Source of the DNA: Acetanaerobacterium elongatum
GTDB taxonomy: Bacteria > Bacillota > Clostridia > Oscillospirales > Ruminococcaceae
Direction: 5' to 3'
NCBI RefSeq assembly: GCF_900103835.1
Contig: NZ_FNID01000013.1
Coordinates: 1-64,000 of the forward strand
DNA: 64,000 bases
A model generated the notes under the pieces. That model was given only the letters and a program-made list of their open reading frames with translations. It ran no database searches and was not told where the DNA came from. Each line of letters starts with the position of its first letter. Position 1 is the first letter of the stretch. Below, piece by piece: positions 16,184 to 25,208 of the stretch. The position numbers were made by a program, and so were the translations under genes.

Positions 16184-16222
16184 AAAAAGGGTGTCTCATT
16201 GTCTAGATGAGATACCCTTTTT
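16184..16222 (-). terminator. terminator of tRNA-Pro
   Basis: After the encoded CCA the minus strand reads AAAAAGGGTATCTCAT, a 7-nt loop, then ATGAGACACCCTTTTT: a near-perfect 15-bp stem ending in a T-run. The stretch 15935-16183 upstream in plus coordinates is AT-rich and shows no gene. Confidence 0.8.
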
Positions 16223-16223
16223 A

Positions 16224-16299
16224 TGGTCGGAGTGGCGGGATTTGAACCCGCGGCCTCTTGGTCCCGAACCAAGCACGCTACCATCTGCGCTACACCCCG
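16224..16299 (-). tRNA. tRNA-Pro (anticodon CGG)
   Basis: A cloverleaf of 76 nt with encoded CCA. The acceptor stem CGGGGTG pairs with CACTCCG, the anticodon stem is CTTGG/CCAAG with loop TTCGGGA (anticodon CGG, reading CCG), and the T-loop region is GGGTTCAAATCCC. It is a single gene with its own promoter and terminator. Confidence 0.95.
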
Positions 16300-16312
16300 A
16301 TAGTTATTCAGT

Positions 16313-16375
16313 TTTCAGCGGCCTGATTTTAACAAGCCGCTGAATTATTATATGTCATATCGGGGATATTGTCAA
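16313..16375 (-). promoter_or_regulatory. sigma-A promoter and leader hairpin of tRNA-Pro
   Basis: TTGACA (16370-16375) and TATAAT (16347-16352) are 17 nt apart, a consensus promoter. The transcribed leader then holds a hairpin with 9-bp arms TTCAGCGGC/GCCGCTGAA (16313-16343) before the mature tRNA 5' end; there is no T-run after it. Confidence 0.85.
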
Positions 16376-16439
16376 GGATTTTTGAAGGAGGATGGGGTAT
16401 TGTTTTACCTATCTAGGTAATCATGAAAACGACTCAAAT

Positions 16440-17468
16440 CTAATGCTTCTTTTGAAGCCTGATTGTTCTTACAACTACCACAGCCATATCCAGAATAAGA
16501 GCAACGGTAACCATCGCTAAAAAGATGTGTTCAAAATTGCCTAACCATATGGGGAAATCGGCCCCGCTTGTCTGCATGCCCATCTCTTTAAATCCTGCCA
16601 CAATATTGGGGTTAAAAAGCTTTTCGGAACTAAAGATAAAGAATACCGTAATCAGTGACGCGAGATTGGTTACAACGGTAGTGATACACAACCCTATCGT
16701 ATATCGACCAATGGTAAGCTTGACGATCTCACGTGCAAGCCCAAGAATGAAGCAGAGGTTAAACAGCGGCAATACACTTCTAAAATACTCCAGATTGAAA
16801 AATGGAATTATAGTCATCTGCGGAGTGAAAGAATATAAGCCAATCAGCTGCGGAGCAAAATTGAACAGTATGATGATAAGACAGCTAAAGACGATACCGG
16901 TTAGTGCCTCACCCTTCTTTATTTCGGTATGCTGTGGCTGCAGGGGCGGCAGCATGTTAGGATACCAGCTTTCCTCGGTCTTTTTTGCCTTGCCTTTACC
17001 CTTAAAATATTCTGCAAACGCAAAACCGATTGTGATGAACGCAAAAGCCTGAACCAAGGCCATAAAGGTAGTGGCAAGATAACTCCCCACAGCACCTATA
17101 ATGTTCTGCCCGGATGAAACCACTGCCAGAACAACGTTGGCAATAAACAATCCAAACGCAGTACATGCCATGACAATCTTAACAATCAGCATGTAGGTAT
17201 CATAGTATTCCGGGCCAATAAGGTAGTTCGGGTATTCATTGTAGCGCCGGGCCAGCTTTTCCGGAGCACCCAGTTCAATTAAAACAGCATCCACCTCTTT
17301 AGAGGTGGGGACATTATCACCGCAGCGCTCCAGCAGCATGTCGTCGATTAAACCGCTGAGCTCTTTTTCAATATCCGAACGCTGGTTTACAGGCAAGCGC
17401 TTGGTTACGGCATAGACATATCGGCTGATAATCTCCTCTTTGTAGCTCTCATTTGTGTTTATTGTCAT
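16440..17468 (-). CDS. HAAS-domain membrane protein downstream of PadR
   Basis: About 342 residues. An N-terminal helical cytoplasmic part of about 75 residues (YVYAVTKRLPVNQRSDIEKE...APEKLARRYNEYP) matches the HAAS/DUF1700-type module commonly encoded after PadR regulators. It is followed by about seven membrane helices. There is no transporter or enzyme motif. The ATG at 17468 (MTINTNES) lies 9 nt after AAGGGG and overlaps the padR end by 20 nt, so the two are coupled. The likely role is membrane stress sensing or sequestration linked to PadR, by analogy only. Confidence 0.65.
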   Translation of the reverse strand: MTINTNESYKEEIISRYVYAVTKRLPVNQRSDIEKELSGLIDDMLLERCGDNVPTSKEVDAVLIELGAPEKLARRYNEYPNYLIGPEYYDTYMLIVKIVMACTAFGLFIANVVLAVVSSGQNIIGAVGSYLATTFMALVQAFAFITIGFAFAEYFKGKGKAKKTEESWYPNMLPPLQPQHTEIKKGEALTGIVFSCLIIILFNFAPQLIGLYSFTPQMTIIPFFNLEYFRSVLPLFNLCFILGLAREIVKLTIGRYTIGLCITTVVTNLASLITVFFIFSSEKLFNPNIVAGFKEMGMQTSGADFPIWLGNFEHIFLAMVTVALILDMAVVVVRTIRLQKKH

Positions 17469-17811
17469 CTTCTCCATCCCCTTCACTCATTAAGATATTC
17501 ATACTCTCTGTAAGGCTATTCCAGCTTTCGCATAAACGGGTGAATACTTCCTGCCCAAAACCAGTTAGTACATAATACTTTCGCGGCTTTGCTGCCGATG
17601 TTTCCCATTCACTTTTCAGAAGTTCCTGTGATTCCAGACGCCTTAATAACGGGTAAAGGGTTGAGGCATCTATCGGCATACCCTTTTCTTGTAATGTCTG
17701 AACCAAATCATAACCATATCTGGGCGCTTTCAGCTGGCTGAGAACGCTCAGCACAAGCGTACCGCGCCTGAGCTCAAGCAAAAGGGATTCGTAAACATCC
17801 CTTTGTTCCAT
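17449..17811 (-). CDS. PadR-family transcriptional regulator
   Basis: A 120-residue winged-helix regulator of PadR subfamily type. The characteristic run is RGTLVLSVLSQLKAPRYGYD, then LQEKGMPIDASTLYPLLRRL (recognition helix) and the wing with KPRKYYVLTGFG. The C-terminal helix for dimerisation is short. The gene heads the pair with the HAAS-like membrane protein. Its promoter carries a perfect dyad between -35 and -10, expected for autorepression. Effector unknown. Confidence 0.9.
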   Translation of the reverse strand: MEQRDVYESLLLELRRGTLVLSVLSQLKAPRYGYDLVQTLQEKGMPIDASTLYPLLRRLESQELLKSEWETSAAKPRKYYVLTGFGQEVFTRLCESWNSLTESMNILMSEGDGEDDNKHK

Positions 17812-17863
17812 AGAACCACCCCTATCTTTAAAAGTTAATATGTAATATTCACCCTCTGCACCT

Positions 17864-17893
17864 ATTATACTGTATATAATACAGTATTGTCAA
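17864..17893 (-). promoter_or_regulatory. padR promoter with perfect dyad operator
   Basis: On the minus strand TTGACA (17888-17893) and TATAAT (17864-17869) are 18 nt apart. The spacer is filled by ATACTGTAT-ATA-ATACAGTAT (17867-17887), a perfect 9-bp inverted repeat of the ATAC...GTAT type expected for PadR. The gap 17894-18063 holds only weak promoter-like strings for the phosphorylase gene. Confidence 0.75.
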
Positions 17894-18063
17894 TACAATA
17901 ATATTTAATATTAGATATTATTGTTATTAGCTTGTCTAAATAATTATTTGTGTAAACGATTTACCCTATTGCTTTTACTGTTGTACTGGGGTTAAAATAG
18001 GCTTGTGTATTCGATTACAATGGTAAAACTATTTTAACTTCAAGCACTTTAGGAGGAAAACAT

Positions 18064-21018
18064 ATGATGACATCTATTAAGGCCAGAAGCCCGCAGCTTT
18101 CACCGGTAAAAGCTCTAGGAGAACATATTGGTAAAGCCCTTTCATCCAGTGCGTCGGCAGTTTTTGCACATGCCAACCGTACGGATATTGCCGCCGGCGT
18201 GGACGGTATCCCCTTCTATACCCCAGTTATCAGCACATTATTGTCTGACAGCCTTTTAAACCCCGTTTTTGAACGCGCGTTCACAGATGGATATTCTGTA
18301 CTAATCTTATGGGATGCCGCCGCAAAAGAGGTTCAGGCGTTCTCGGGGAATAACGGCAGTTCCCAGCCTCTTCTCCTTAGTTCCGAGGAGACTGAGCGTG
18401 CAGGCACAATCATTGAACAGTCACTTGTTTGGGGCGGCCTGCTGGATGAAAACGGGTTCCATATCAGCGATTTGAAATCCCCCCAACCTGGGCCGAACTA
18501 CTATACCAACATGCTTATTGGAAACCGTATGAATGATAAGCGCCCCCTGCAGAGCACCCCAAAATCGGTGGTGGACAGGCTGGGGCGCGGCAGTTTTCGT
18601 TCTCATGCCGATACACAGGTGCTCGCCACACGCTGGGACTATCGCCCCGAGGAGAACGGCAACCCCGTAAACCGCCAGTTCTATCTTGTTGAAAACGGCA
18701 AGGTACTGTTCTATTCCGGTTCGCCCGATAACAGTTCGGTAACCTCCGCACGCTGTATTCATGCACAAAACCGCACCGTTATTGAATATGAAACCGCCTG
18801 CGGGCTTCTCATTCGCCGCACCATCTTCATTCTGCCGCAATACGAAGGCCTGCCGCTTGCTGTGGAGGCCCAACTGGTTGAGGTTGAAAACCACGGCAAA
18901 GCCGACCGGAACCTACGTTTAGTTTATACCGGTATGTTTGGTACACCAGCTACCCATGCGCTGATGCAGGATATTATCTATACCACCGTTATCTGCCAGT
19001 CGCATGTAATGTATAACGAAAACGGCGAGATAGCGGCTGTAAGCTACGATTATAACCCTGTTTGGGACAGAGGCAATATCCGTTTTCACTCTACGCTGAT
19101 TCATGACGGGGACCGTGTAATATATCCCGATTCTTTCTGCTTTAAATATGATGAGCTGGTTGGCGACGGAACATTGCGTAATCCCCAGTTTGTTGCCGCC
19201 CTGCCTAACCGCCACACCCGAAAGGGGCCGGGCTTCTTCGCGGTAGGCGCTCCCCTTACTGTAAAGGCCGGTGAAACGGTAAGCGTTGATAACTTTACCG
19301 GGCTTGTTTCTGATGCGGTAGACGACAGCTACAGCTACCCTGAAACTACCTACACTCAGATTTCAGCATTGATTGAGCGTTTTAAGGCAGAAGGTGCATT
19401 AAAGGCCGCTTTAAACGAGGTAATCGCATTCTGCGGCAAGTATTCATCGTTTCTGAGCGTGCAGAGCGGCGATAAGCTGTTTGACAGCTACGTTAACCAC
19501 AACCTCCCCTTTCAGGTATTCTACCAGACCTTTGTATCCCGTTCCTTCGACCAGACACAGAAAGGCTTCCGTGAGATCGGCTTTAGAGAGATTCAGGACA
19601 TTTTTGCCTCGATGTACTACTTTACCGGCATGAACCGCCCCGATTTTGTAAAGCAGCTGATTACTGAGTGGGCCTCAAACGTTTATGGCATGGGCTACGC
19701 CAACCACAATTTCTATTGGAAGGGTAAGGAGCCCGGTGTTTACTCCGACGACAGCCTGTGGCTTTTGCAGGCAATCGGCAGATATGTTGACCTTACCGGC
19801 GACCTTACAATACTGGAGGAAGAGATTCCAATGGCCGACGGCGGTATGCGAAAGCTGGCCGATACCATCGGAGCAATCATCACCTACTCAGCAAAGATTT
19901 CGGTTGGTAAGCACGGTTTCCCGCTGATTGATGCCGCAGACTGGAACGATTGCCTGCATGTTGACCCAGACTGCTTAAACGGCAAGCAAAAGGAGGAAGC
20001 CTATAACCTTCAGCTCGAAAAAGGCGGCAGATACGGAGACCCCTTTGAGAGTAATCTTTCCGAAAGCATCATGAATGCCTTCTTATTGAAGGTAGCTATC
20101 GACATAGCCGCTCGGCTGGCGAGTGCCAGAGGCATTTCGAGCGAGGCCGAAAGCTATCACCGCCTGGGGGCAGAGCTGGCGGAGCGTTTGCAGAAGGATA
20201 CTTGGAAGGGCGACTTCTTTGCGCGCGTGCTGTTCAACCGCGGAGGCGCGATAGATTATCTCGGTGCTCAAGGGGATAATCTGCAGATTGAAGCGGGTGC
20301 TAAGGGAACCTACTTCTTAAACTCGTTTACATGGGCTGTATTTGCGGACGTTGCCACCGATGCGCAGATTGCGGTGATGTTGGATACTATTGATAACAAC
20401 CTGAAAACCCCTTACGGTTACCGCCTGTGTTCCGGCGTGGATTACCCGCGCATTGCGCCGAAGGTTTCGGTTTCGCTCTACTTCCAGGGCGACCGAGAGA
20501 ACAGCGGCGTATTCAAGCATGCGAACACCATGGCTGCCGCGGCAATGCTGAAAGCCGCAAATTCTGTAAAGGATGCTGCATTGGCGAGACGTCTGACCGA
20601 AACCGCCTACTGGATTATGGATGTTATCCTGCCCTACAAAACTCTGCAGGCTCCTTTTGTAACCTGTGGTAACCCCCGCTTCTGCACACAGTATAACAAC
20701 TACGAAACCGGAGAGAACATCGGCCCGACCTTGAGCGGTACCTCCACATGGCTGCTGATTTCGCTCATGATGTCCTTCGGTATTGAGTATCGTGCAGACG
20801 GCTTGAAGCTTAGCCCGCTGCTCCGCCCGGAGGAAACAACGCTCTCGTTTAGCCTGAAAACCAATGGTACCACCTACGCTGTGACCGTAAGCAAGCCTAA
20901 GGGCTTTAAGCGCATAACTGACGGCTGTGGCATTATGCTTGATGGTAAGCCATTTACAGGCAATCTGCTCCCGCTCTTCAGTGATGGTGAGGTTCATACT
21001 GTGGTGCTTACTTTTTGA
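18064..21018 (+). CDS. GH94-like glycoside phosphorylase
   Basis: A 984-residue protein of the cellobiose/chitobiose phosphorylase type, which cleaves a beta-glycoside with phosphate to give a sugar 1-phosphate. The (alpha/alpha)6 catalytic domain covers roughly residues 450-900, with REIGFREIQDIFASMYY, YSDDSLWLLQA and ADWNDCL; Asp626 of the DWND motif is the likely general acid. GTSTWLL near the end belongs to the phosphate site. The N-terminal 150 residues precede the usual beta-sandwich. There is no signal peptide. AGGAGG precedes ATGATG. No sugar transporter is adjacent, so the substrate (cello-, laminari- or mannobiose-like) is open, and assignment to a neighbouring GH family cannot be excluded. 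Confidence 0.8.
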   Translation: MMTSIKARSPQLSPVKALGEHIGKALSSSASAVFAHANRTDIAAGVDGIPFYTPVISTLLSDSLLNPVFERAFTDGYSVLILWDAAAKEVQAFSGNNGSSQPLLLSSEETERAGTIIEQSLVWGGLLDENGFHISDLKSPQPGPNYYTNMLIGNRMNDKRPLQSTPKSVVDRLGRGSFRSHADTQVLATRWDYRPEENGNPVNRQFYLVENGKVLFYSGSPDNSSVTSARCIHAQNRTVIEYETACGLLIRRTIFILPQYEGLPLAVEAQLVEVENHGKADRNLRLVYTGMFGTPATHALMQDIIYTTVICQSHVMYNENGEIAAVSYDYNPVWDRGNIRFHSTLIHDGDRVIYPDSFCFKYDELVGDGTLRNPQFVAALPNRHTRKGPGFFAVGAPLTVKAGETVSVDNFTGLVSDAVDDSYSYPETTYTQISALIERFKAEGALKAALNEVIAFCGKYSSFLSVQSGDKLFDSYVNHNLPFQVFYQTFVSRSFDQTQKGFREIGFREIQDIFASMYYFTGMNRPDFVKQLITEWASNVYGMGYANHNFYWKGKEPGVYSDDSLWLLQAIGRYVDLTGDLTILEEEIPMADGGMRKLADTIGAIITYSAKISVGKHGFPLIDAADWNDCLHVDPDCLNGKQKEEAYNLQLEKGGRYGDPFESNLSESIMNAFLLKVAIDIAARLASARGISSEAESYHRLGAELAERLQKDTWKGDFFARVLFNRGGAIDYLGAQGDNLQIEAGAKGTYFLNSFTWAVFADVATDAQIAVMLDTIDNNLKTPYGYRLCSGVDYPRIAPKVSVSLYFQGDRENSGVFKHANTMAAAAMLKAANSVKDAALARRLTETAYWIMDVILPYKTLQAPFVTCGNPRFCTQYNNYETGENIGPTLSGTSTWLLISLMMSFGIEYRADGLKLSPLLRPEETTLSFSLKTNGTTYAVTVSKPKGFKRITDGCGIMLDGKPFTGNLLPLFSDGEVHTVVLTF

Positions 21019-21065
21019 TCTTTATATTTAAAAGTGGCTCTAAAAGGGTTATTTAATTTGAATGA

Positions 21066-21112
21066 AGGGCTTGCTGTCTGCAAAAGCGCAGGTAGCAAGC
21101 CCTCTTGTTTTG
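21066..21112 (+). terminator. terminator after the phosphorylase gene
   Basis: Ten-base arms AGGGCTTGCT/AGCAAGCCCT (21066-21075 and 21094-21103) are followed by CTTGTTTTGT. Confidence 0.7.
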
Positions 21113-21188
21113 TCGGTTGTAAATAATCAGGATTATTAAGGATTCTTTCTTGAGGTACAGCAGTGAATTGTTGGGTACAAATATCACA

Positions 21189-22322
21189 TTATTGTTTTAT
21201 ACTTGATTCAACCCGTTTCAGATACCTATGCTTGCCCCCTATTAGGCTTATTATTTTTGTATCCAATATATGCAGACCAAAAGCAGTGAGTGTGGATAGT
21301 ATCAGAACTAATAAAACATACATAACATCATTGTTAATCTGGATAAACCTTGAACGAAGCAGTATTATAAATAGATATTGTATCAAATACAGTTCCAAGG
21401 TCATCTGGCCAAGAAGTTGTAAAATCTTATTGTTAAACCGCACCTTCATTGTAATCAATAAGACCGCCGCAACAAATAAAACAATAGCTGGTAATTGAAC
21501 CGAAAGACACAGGAATCTTTCGGGGATGTCAGATTGAAAGGGGGTATTTGCATAGTAGGAAACATGCTTAAGCATATATAAGTTTAAAATAAACACGGGA
21601 AAGAAGAGAACAATCAAAACCGGTGTAAGGATTGCATACCGCTTTTTAGCAAAGGAGATGATATTCCCTTCAAATCTTCCCGCCAACATACCGAAAAGGA
21701 ACAAGAAGCAGGTGTTGTACCACCATTCCCCCTGAAACCAAAAACCACCATGACCCAGGCATGCACATATGATTGTATAGACAAGCAGAAAAACAGCCAT
21801 ACCCCAAAATGCGGTACGTTCCTTTTTACAATATTTAAAAATGATATAGAAAGCGATATAGAATATTACTATTGCTACCGCAAACCAAGCTTGAGGGTTG
21901 ATTAAAATAAAACCCGTTAAGAACAGAACTATTTCAACCGGTGAAAATCGCTGCCCTTCGATAAGGTTATAAACCAGATAGATGATTATTGTCGCATACA
22001 AAGGTACTAGCACGGAAGGAAGACGGCGACGGATAAAGCCCTGCAGGTAATTTTGTTTTGATTGGTAGCTTTTTATTAAGCCATAACCTGAACAAAATAG
22101 GAATACTCCTACAAACAGCACGCCGGCATCTACAAAGGGTGAAAGTACGTCCGGCGTTTTTAGTCTTTGCGAAAGATGATGCAGTATTACCCCAAAAGCA
22201 CAGAGTGCCTGCAGTGCTTTTGTATTCTCTAGCGAAAGAAATTCCTCATTCCATTTTCCTATCCCATAGATTTTTAATCCAAACAGACCAAGGGCAACAA
22301 AGAGCAGAATAACTACCAGCAT
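21189..22322 (-). CDS. acyltransferase-3 family membrane protein
   Basis: A 377-residue integral membrane protein with about ten hydrophobic helices of the Acyl_transf_3 (OafA/YrhL/fucose O-acetylase) family, which moves acetyl or succinyl groups onto cell-surface sugars. The conserved histidine pair is seen in the first helix region (GVILHHLSQRL, about residue 44-48), and FCSGYGLIKSY follows near 77. The first helix is a signal-anchor. It is a single gene next to tRNA-Ser. The acceptor is unknown. Confidence 0.8.
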   Translation of the reverse strand: MLVVILLFVALGLFGLKIYGIGKWNEEFLSLENTKALQALCAFGVILHHLSQRLKTPDVLSPFVDAGVLFVGVFLFCSGYGLIKSYQSKQNYLQGFIRRRLPSVLVPLYATIIIYLVYNLIEGQRFSPVEIVLFLTGFILINPQAWFAVAIVIFYIAFYIIFKYCKKERTAFWGMAVFLLVYTIICACLGHGGFWFQGEWWYNTCFLFLFGMLAGRFEGNIISFAKKRYAILTPVLIVLFFPVFILNLYMLKHVSYYANTPFQSDIPERFLCLSVQLPAIVLFVAAVLLITMKVRFNNKILQLLGQMTLELYLIQYLFIILLRSRFIQINNDVMYVLLVLILSTLTAFGLHILDTKIISLIGGKHRYLKRVESSIKQ

Positions 22323-22390
22323 GAAATATCATCCTCTCAAATGTTCTTAATACAAATGTCACTTTATATATAAAATTTAAAACATTTTAG

Positions 22391-22419
22391 TTGACAATCT
22401 GCAGATTATTAGATATAAT
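22391..22419 (+). promoter_or_regulatory. sigma-A promoter of tRNA-Ser
   Basis: Consensus TTGACA (22391-22396), 17-nt spacer, TATAAT (22414-22419), about 58 nt upstream of the mature tRNA. Confidence 0.85.
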
Positions 22420-22477
22420 AATTAAGCGCTGTCAAGATGGTTGCATCTGTTTCGACAGTAAAACTGAAAATGTGTAT

Positions 22478-22569
22478 GGAGAAGTCGCCTAGTTGGTCGA
22501 GGGCGCACGACTGGAAATCGTGTAGGCGTCAAAAGCGTCTCGAGAGTTCGAATCTCTCCTTCTCCGCCA
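22478..22569 (+). tRNA. tRNA-Ser (anticodon GGA)
   Basis: A class II tRNA of 92 nt with encoded CCA. The acceptor GGAGAAG pairs with CTTCTCC, the anticodon stem is CACGA/TCGTG with loop CTGGAAA (anticodon GGA), the variable arm is long (GGCGTCAAAAGCGTC), and the T arm is GAGAGTTCGAATCTCTC. Confidence 0.96.
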
Positions 22570-22571
22570 AA

Positions 22572-22606
22572 ACCGCTCAGCCTAAAAGGTTGGGCGGCTT
22601 TTTTCA
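22572..22606 (+). terminator. terminator of tRNA-Ser
   Basis: CCGCTCAGCC/GGTTGGGCGG stem (22573-22597) followed by CTTTTTT. It also lies downstream of the convergent cheB. Confidence 0.8.
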
Positions 22607-22671
22607 TATTTTTTCAGGTCGGTGTGGTACACCGGCCTGTCTGTTTATAGCAACCTGTTAAAAAGGGGTAT

Positions 22672-23706
22672 TTACAGTTTTTGAACGTAGTTATAAATGA
22701 GAGATGTCATCTCGCCTATGGGGGCCTGCTTCATTACGGCACCGATGTTAAACGCCACCATCGGCATACCATAAACTACGCAGGTTTCTTTGTTTTGCCC
22801 AAGTGTATAAGCGCCCGCCTTTCTCATGGAAAGCAGCCCGTTCGCACCGTCTGCACCCATACCGGTTAGAATAACGCCGATAGCGTTCTTGCCTGCTGTG
22901 GCTGCAACCGATTCAAACAGCACATCAACCGACGGGCAGTGACCACTTACCTTTTCCTCCTTGGTACACTTTACGGCATAGCCGCCGGAGTCCTTAACAA
23001 GGCGCATCTGAAAATCCCCGGGAGCTACCAGAATACGGCCGGTTTGAACCCTGTCTCCACTCTCGGCCTCTTTAACCTCCATCTTACAGATGCGGTTTAA
23101 ACGCTCGGCATACATGCGCGTAAACATCTCGGGCATGTGCTGAACTATTACAATACCGGGTGTTGTTGTAGGAAGGTCTTGTATAACCGCAACGGTTGCA
23201 TCGGTGCCGCCAGTGGAAGCTCCAATAGCTATTACAAAGTCATTAACTGTTTTACTCTTTGTATAACTTACATGCTCAATCGGCTTTGCCTTTTTTAGCT
23301 TTGCCATCGAGGCAATCTTTACCTTAATAACCAGTTCGTGTGTAAAATTAAAAAGATCAGAAGAGGATTTTATGCTAGGCTTTTTTACAAAGTCAACAGC
23401 ACCTGCATCCAACGCATCCAGCGCATTAATCGGCAGAGAACTAACTACCACAACCGGTGTAGGATACTGTGGCATCAGCTTTTTTAAAAACTCTATACCG
23501 TTCATCTTAGGCATTTCAACATCCAGCGTTACAACATCCGGCCTAAGCTGCTCAATTAGCTTCAGCGCCTCTATGGGATCGGCAGCTGTGCCAACAATCT
23601 CGATTGCGTTGTCGGAGCTCATGCTTTTTACAAGGAACTCTCTAAACAGCATTGAGTCATCGACAATCAATGTTTTTATTTTTCGTAGATTCGCCATATT
23701 CGGCAC
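22672..23706 (-). CDS. cheB: chemotaxis protein-glutamate methylesterase CheB
   Basis: Response regulator that demethylates (and deamidates) chemoreceptors. The receiver domain (about 10-125) has its phosphoacceptor Asp62 in TLDVEMPKMNG. The esterase domain has the serine in GASTGG near 163, His in QHMPE near 190 and Asp in GMGADGA near 285. Total 344 residues, family length. A GTG at 23706 with AAAGG 5 nt away is the annotated start; an ATG three codons later is also possible. Last gene of the cheA-cheW-cheR-cheB operon. Confidence 0.95.
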   Translation of the reverse strand: MPNMANLRKIKTLIVDDSMLFREFLVKSMSSDNAIEIVGTAADPIEALKLIEQLRPDVVTLDVEMPKMNGIEFLKKLMPQYPTPVVVVSSLPINALDALDAGAVDFVKKPSIKSSSDLFNFTHELVIKVKIASMAKLKKAKPIEHVSYTKSKTVNDFVIAIGASTGGTDATVAVIQDLPTTTPGIVIVQHMPEMFTRMYAERLNRICKMEVKEAESGDRVQTGRILVAPGDFQMRLVKDSGGYAVKCTKEEKVSGHCPSVDVLFESVAATAGKNAIGVILTGMGADGANGLLSMRKAGAYTLGQNKETCVVYGMPMVAFNIGAVMKQAPIGEMTSLIYNYVQKL

Positions 23707-23750
23707 CGATGCCTTTCCGAACCATTCAAGAACTGATTCTGTTTCGTACT

Positions 23751-24557
23751 TTATTTTTGATAGATTGCTGGCATGAGATATTTATACTGAGAGGACTCCC
23801 GGTTGATAGTCTCGGCATGCCCAATAAATAGATAGCCCCCCGGGCGCGTATTGTTATAGAACTTGCTAATCAATTGCTGTTTTGTCGGTGTATCAAAATA
23901 GATCATGACATTTCTGCAAAGAATGATATCAAAACTATTCTTGAAGGTGAAATTATCCATCAAATTAATTTGACGATATACTACCTCATCCTTGATAAAA
24001 GGCTTGACCTCTACAGTATTGGCATCAACTGCAGTAAAATACTTTGATTTCCATTTCTCGGGCACATTTTGAATCGATTCTGCCGAATAGATACCACTCT
24101 TCGCTTTATCCAATACCTTAAGCGAGATATCCGAGGCCAGTATTTTGGTATTCCACTGCTGCTTTTTCGTACCGAAATAATCCTGTATCACCATAGCAAG
24201 GGTATAGGGTTCTTCACCCGAAGAGCAGCCCGCGCTCCAAATACGGATCTCGTGGTTCCTGTTAGTCCGCTCAAACTCCGGCAGGATGGTGGATGTAAAG
24301 TAGTTAAAATGCTCGACTTCCCTTAAAAAGTAGGTATGGTTGGTTGTAAGCTTGCTGATGAGCAATGACATTTCTTTTTTCGAAGGATCCTGCAGCACAG
24401 CATTGAAGTAATCTGTAAAATTCGTAAAGCCTTTTTCTGCCAAAGTAGAGGCCATTCTGCTTTCAATCAGGGTTCTTTTTTTAGTAAGGTTAATTCCATA
24501 ATTGGTTTTAAGGTAACCGGTTATCCGGTCAAATTCAATATCTGATAATGATACCAT
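23751..24557 (-). CDS. cheR: chemotaxis protein methyltransferase CheR
   Basis: SAM-dependent methyltransferase acting on glutamates of chemoreceptors; adaptation partner of CheB. It has 268 residues: an N-terminal all-helical domain (about 1-75) and a Rossmann methyltransferase domain with the SAM loop IRIWSAGCSSGEEPYTLAM near residue 103 and the LCRNVMIYFD motif near 210. FIGHAETI near the end is typical. It sits between cheW and cheB, with a 44-nt gap to cheB. Confidence 0.96.
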   Translation of the reverse strand: MVSLSDIEFDRITGYLKTNYGINLTKKRTLIESRMASTLAEKGFTNFTDYFNAVLQDPSKKEMSLLISKLTTNHTYFLREVEHFNYFTSTILPEFERTNRNHEIRIWSAGCSSGEEPYTLAMVIQDYFGTKKQQWNTKILASDISLKVLDKAKSGIYSAESIQNVPEKWKSKYFTAVDANTVEVKPFIKDEVVYRQINLMDNFTFKNSFDIILCRNVMIYFDTPTKQQLISKFYNNTRPGGYLFIGHAETINRESSQYKYLMPAIYQK

Positions 24558-24661
24558 AGCTACTCCTAATCAGGCTTATCGATAAGCCATTTAAACTGTG
24601 AAAAAACAGATAACAATAGCGACAAGCGCACAGCCTGCCGCTATTGCACAAAATACATTAA

Positions 24662-25168
24662 TTATTTCTCCATATTCTCGGTAATGGCTGAAAGCTCATC
24701 CATTTCATCATCGCTTAACAGCTTTTGGCAGTCAAGAATCAGCTTTACATCTTCGCCGATCTTACCAATCCCCTTAACATAGCGACTGGAGCCGTTTTTG
24801 CTGAAGCTGGGGGGCGCAGCAATATCCGCATCCGGTATACGCATTACCTCATCAACCTGATCCACAATAATGCCGACAGAATTTCCGTTTACATCTACAA
24901 CAACAAAACAGGTCTTGTCGTCGTATGGACGCTCCTCCTTCCCAAACCGCAGACGAACATCCAGTACCGGTATAACCTTACCGCGAAGATTAATAATACC
25001 CTTCAAGTACTCCGGCAACTCGGGTACCTGTGTGATGGGCTGTACCACTATAATTTCAATAACATACCGAATGTCTATGCAGTATGATTGATCGTCAATT
25101 ATAAATGTAAGGTATTTCTCTTTTAGCGAGTCTTCTACATCTGTAATATTCTCTAATACTTGCGCCAT
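24662..25168 (-). CDS. cheW: chemotaxis coupling protein CheW
   Basis: A 168-residue single CheW domain (SH3-like double barrel) that links chemoreceptors to CheA. Recognised by KYLTFIIDDQSYCIDIRYVI, then GIINLRGKVIPVLDVRLRFG and GIIVDQVDEVMRI. The length is slightly above usual because of an acidic C-terminal tail. It follows cheA after about 40 nt. Confidence 0.95.
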   Translation of the reverse strand: MAQVLENITDVEDSLKEKYLTFIIDDQSYCIDIRYVIEIIVVQPITQVPELPEYLKGIINLRGKVIPVLDVRLRFGKEERPYDDKTCFVVVDVNGNSVGIIVDQVDEVMRIPDADIAAPPSFSKNGSSRYVKGIGKIGEDVKLILDCQKLLSDDEMDELSAITENMEK

Positions 25169-25208
25169 AATTTCTACACCCTTTCAGATATTCTGGTCAT
25201 TTCATTAA

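Noticed and set aside
15962-16210. 82-codon hydrophobic plus-strand frame
   Set aside because: AT-rich intergenic reading that runs into the tRNA-Pro terminator; no ribosome binding site.
22422-22607. 61-codon frame across tRNA-Ser
   Set aside because: Translation of the tRNA itself; a well-known false gene.
24558-24661. Short hydrophobic run between cheW and cheR on the minus strand
   Set aside because: About 22 codons with no start codon; probably chance.
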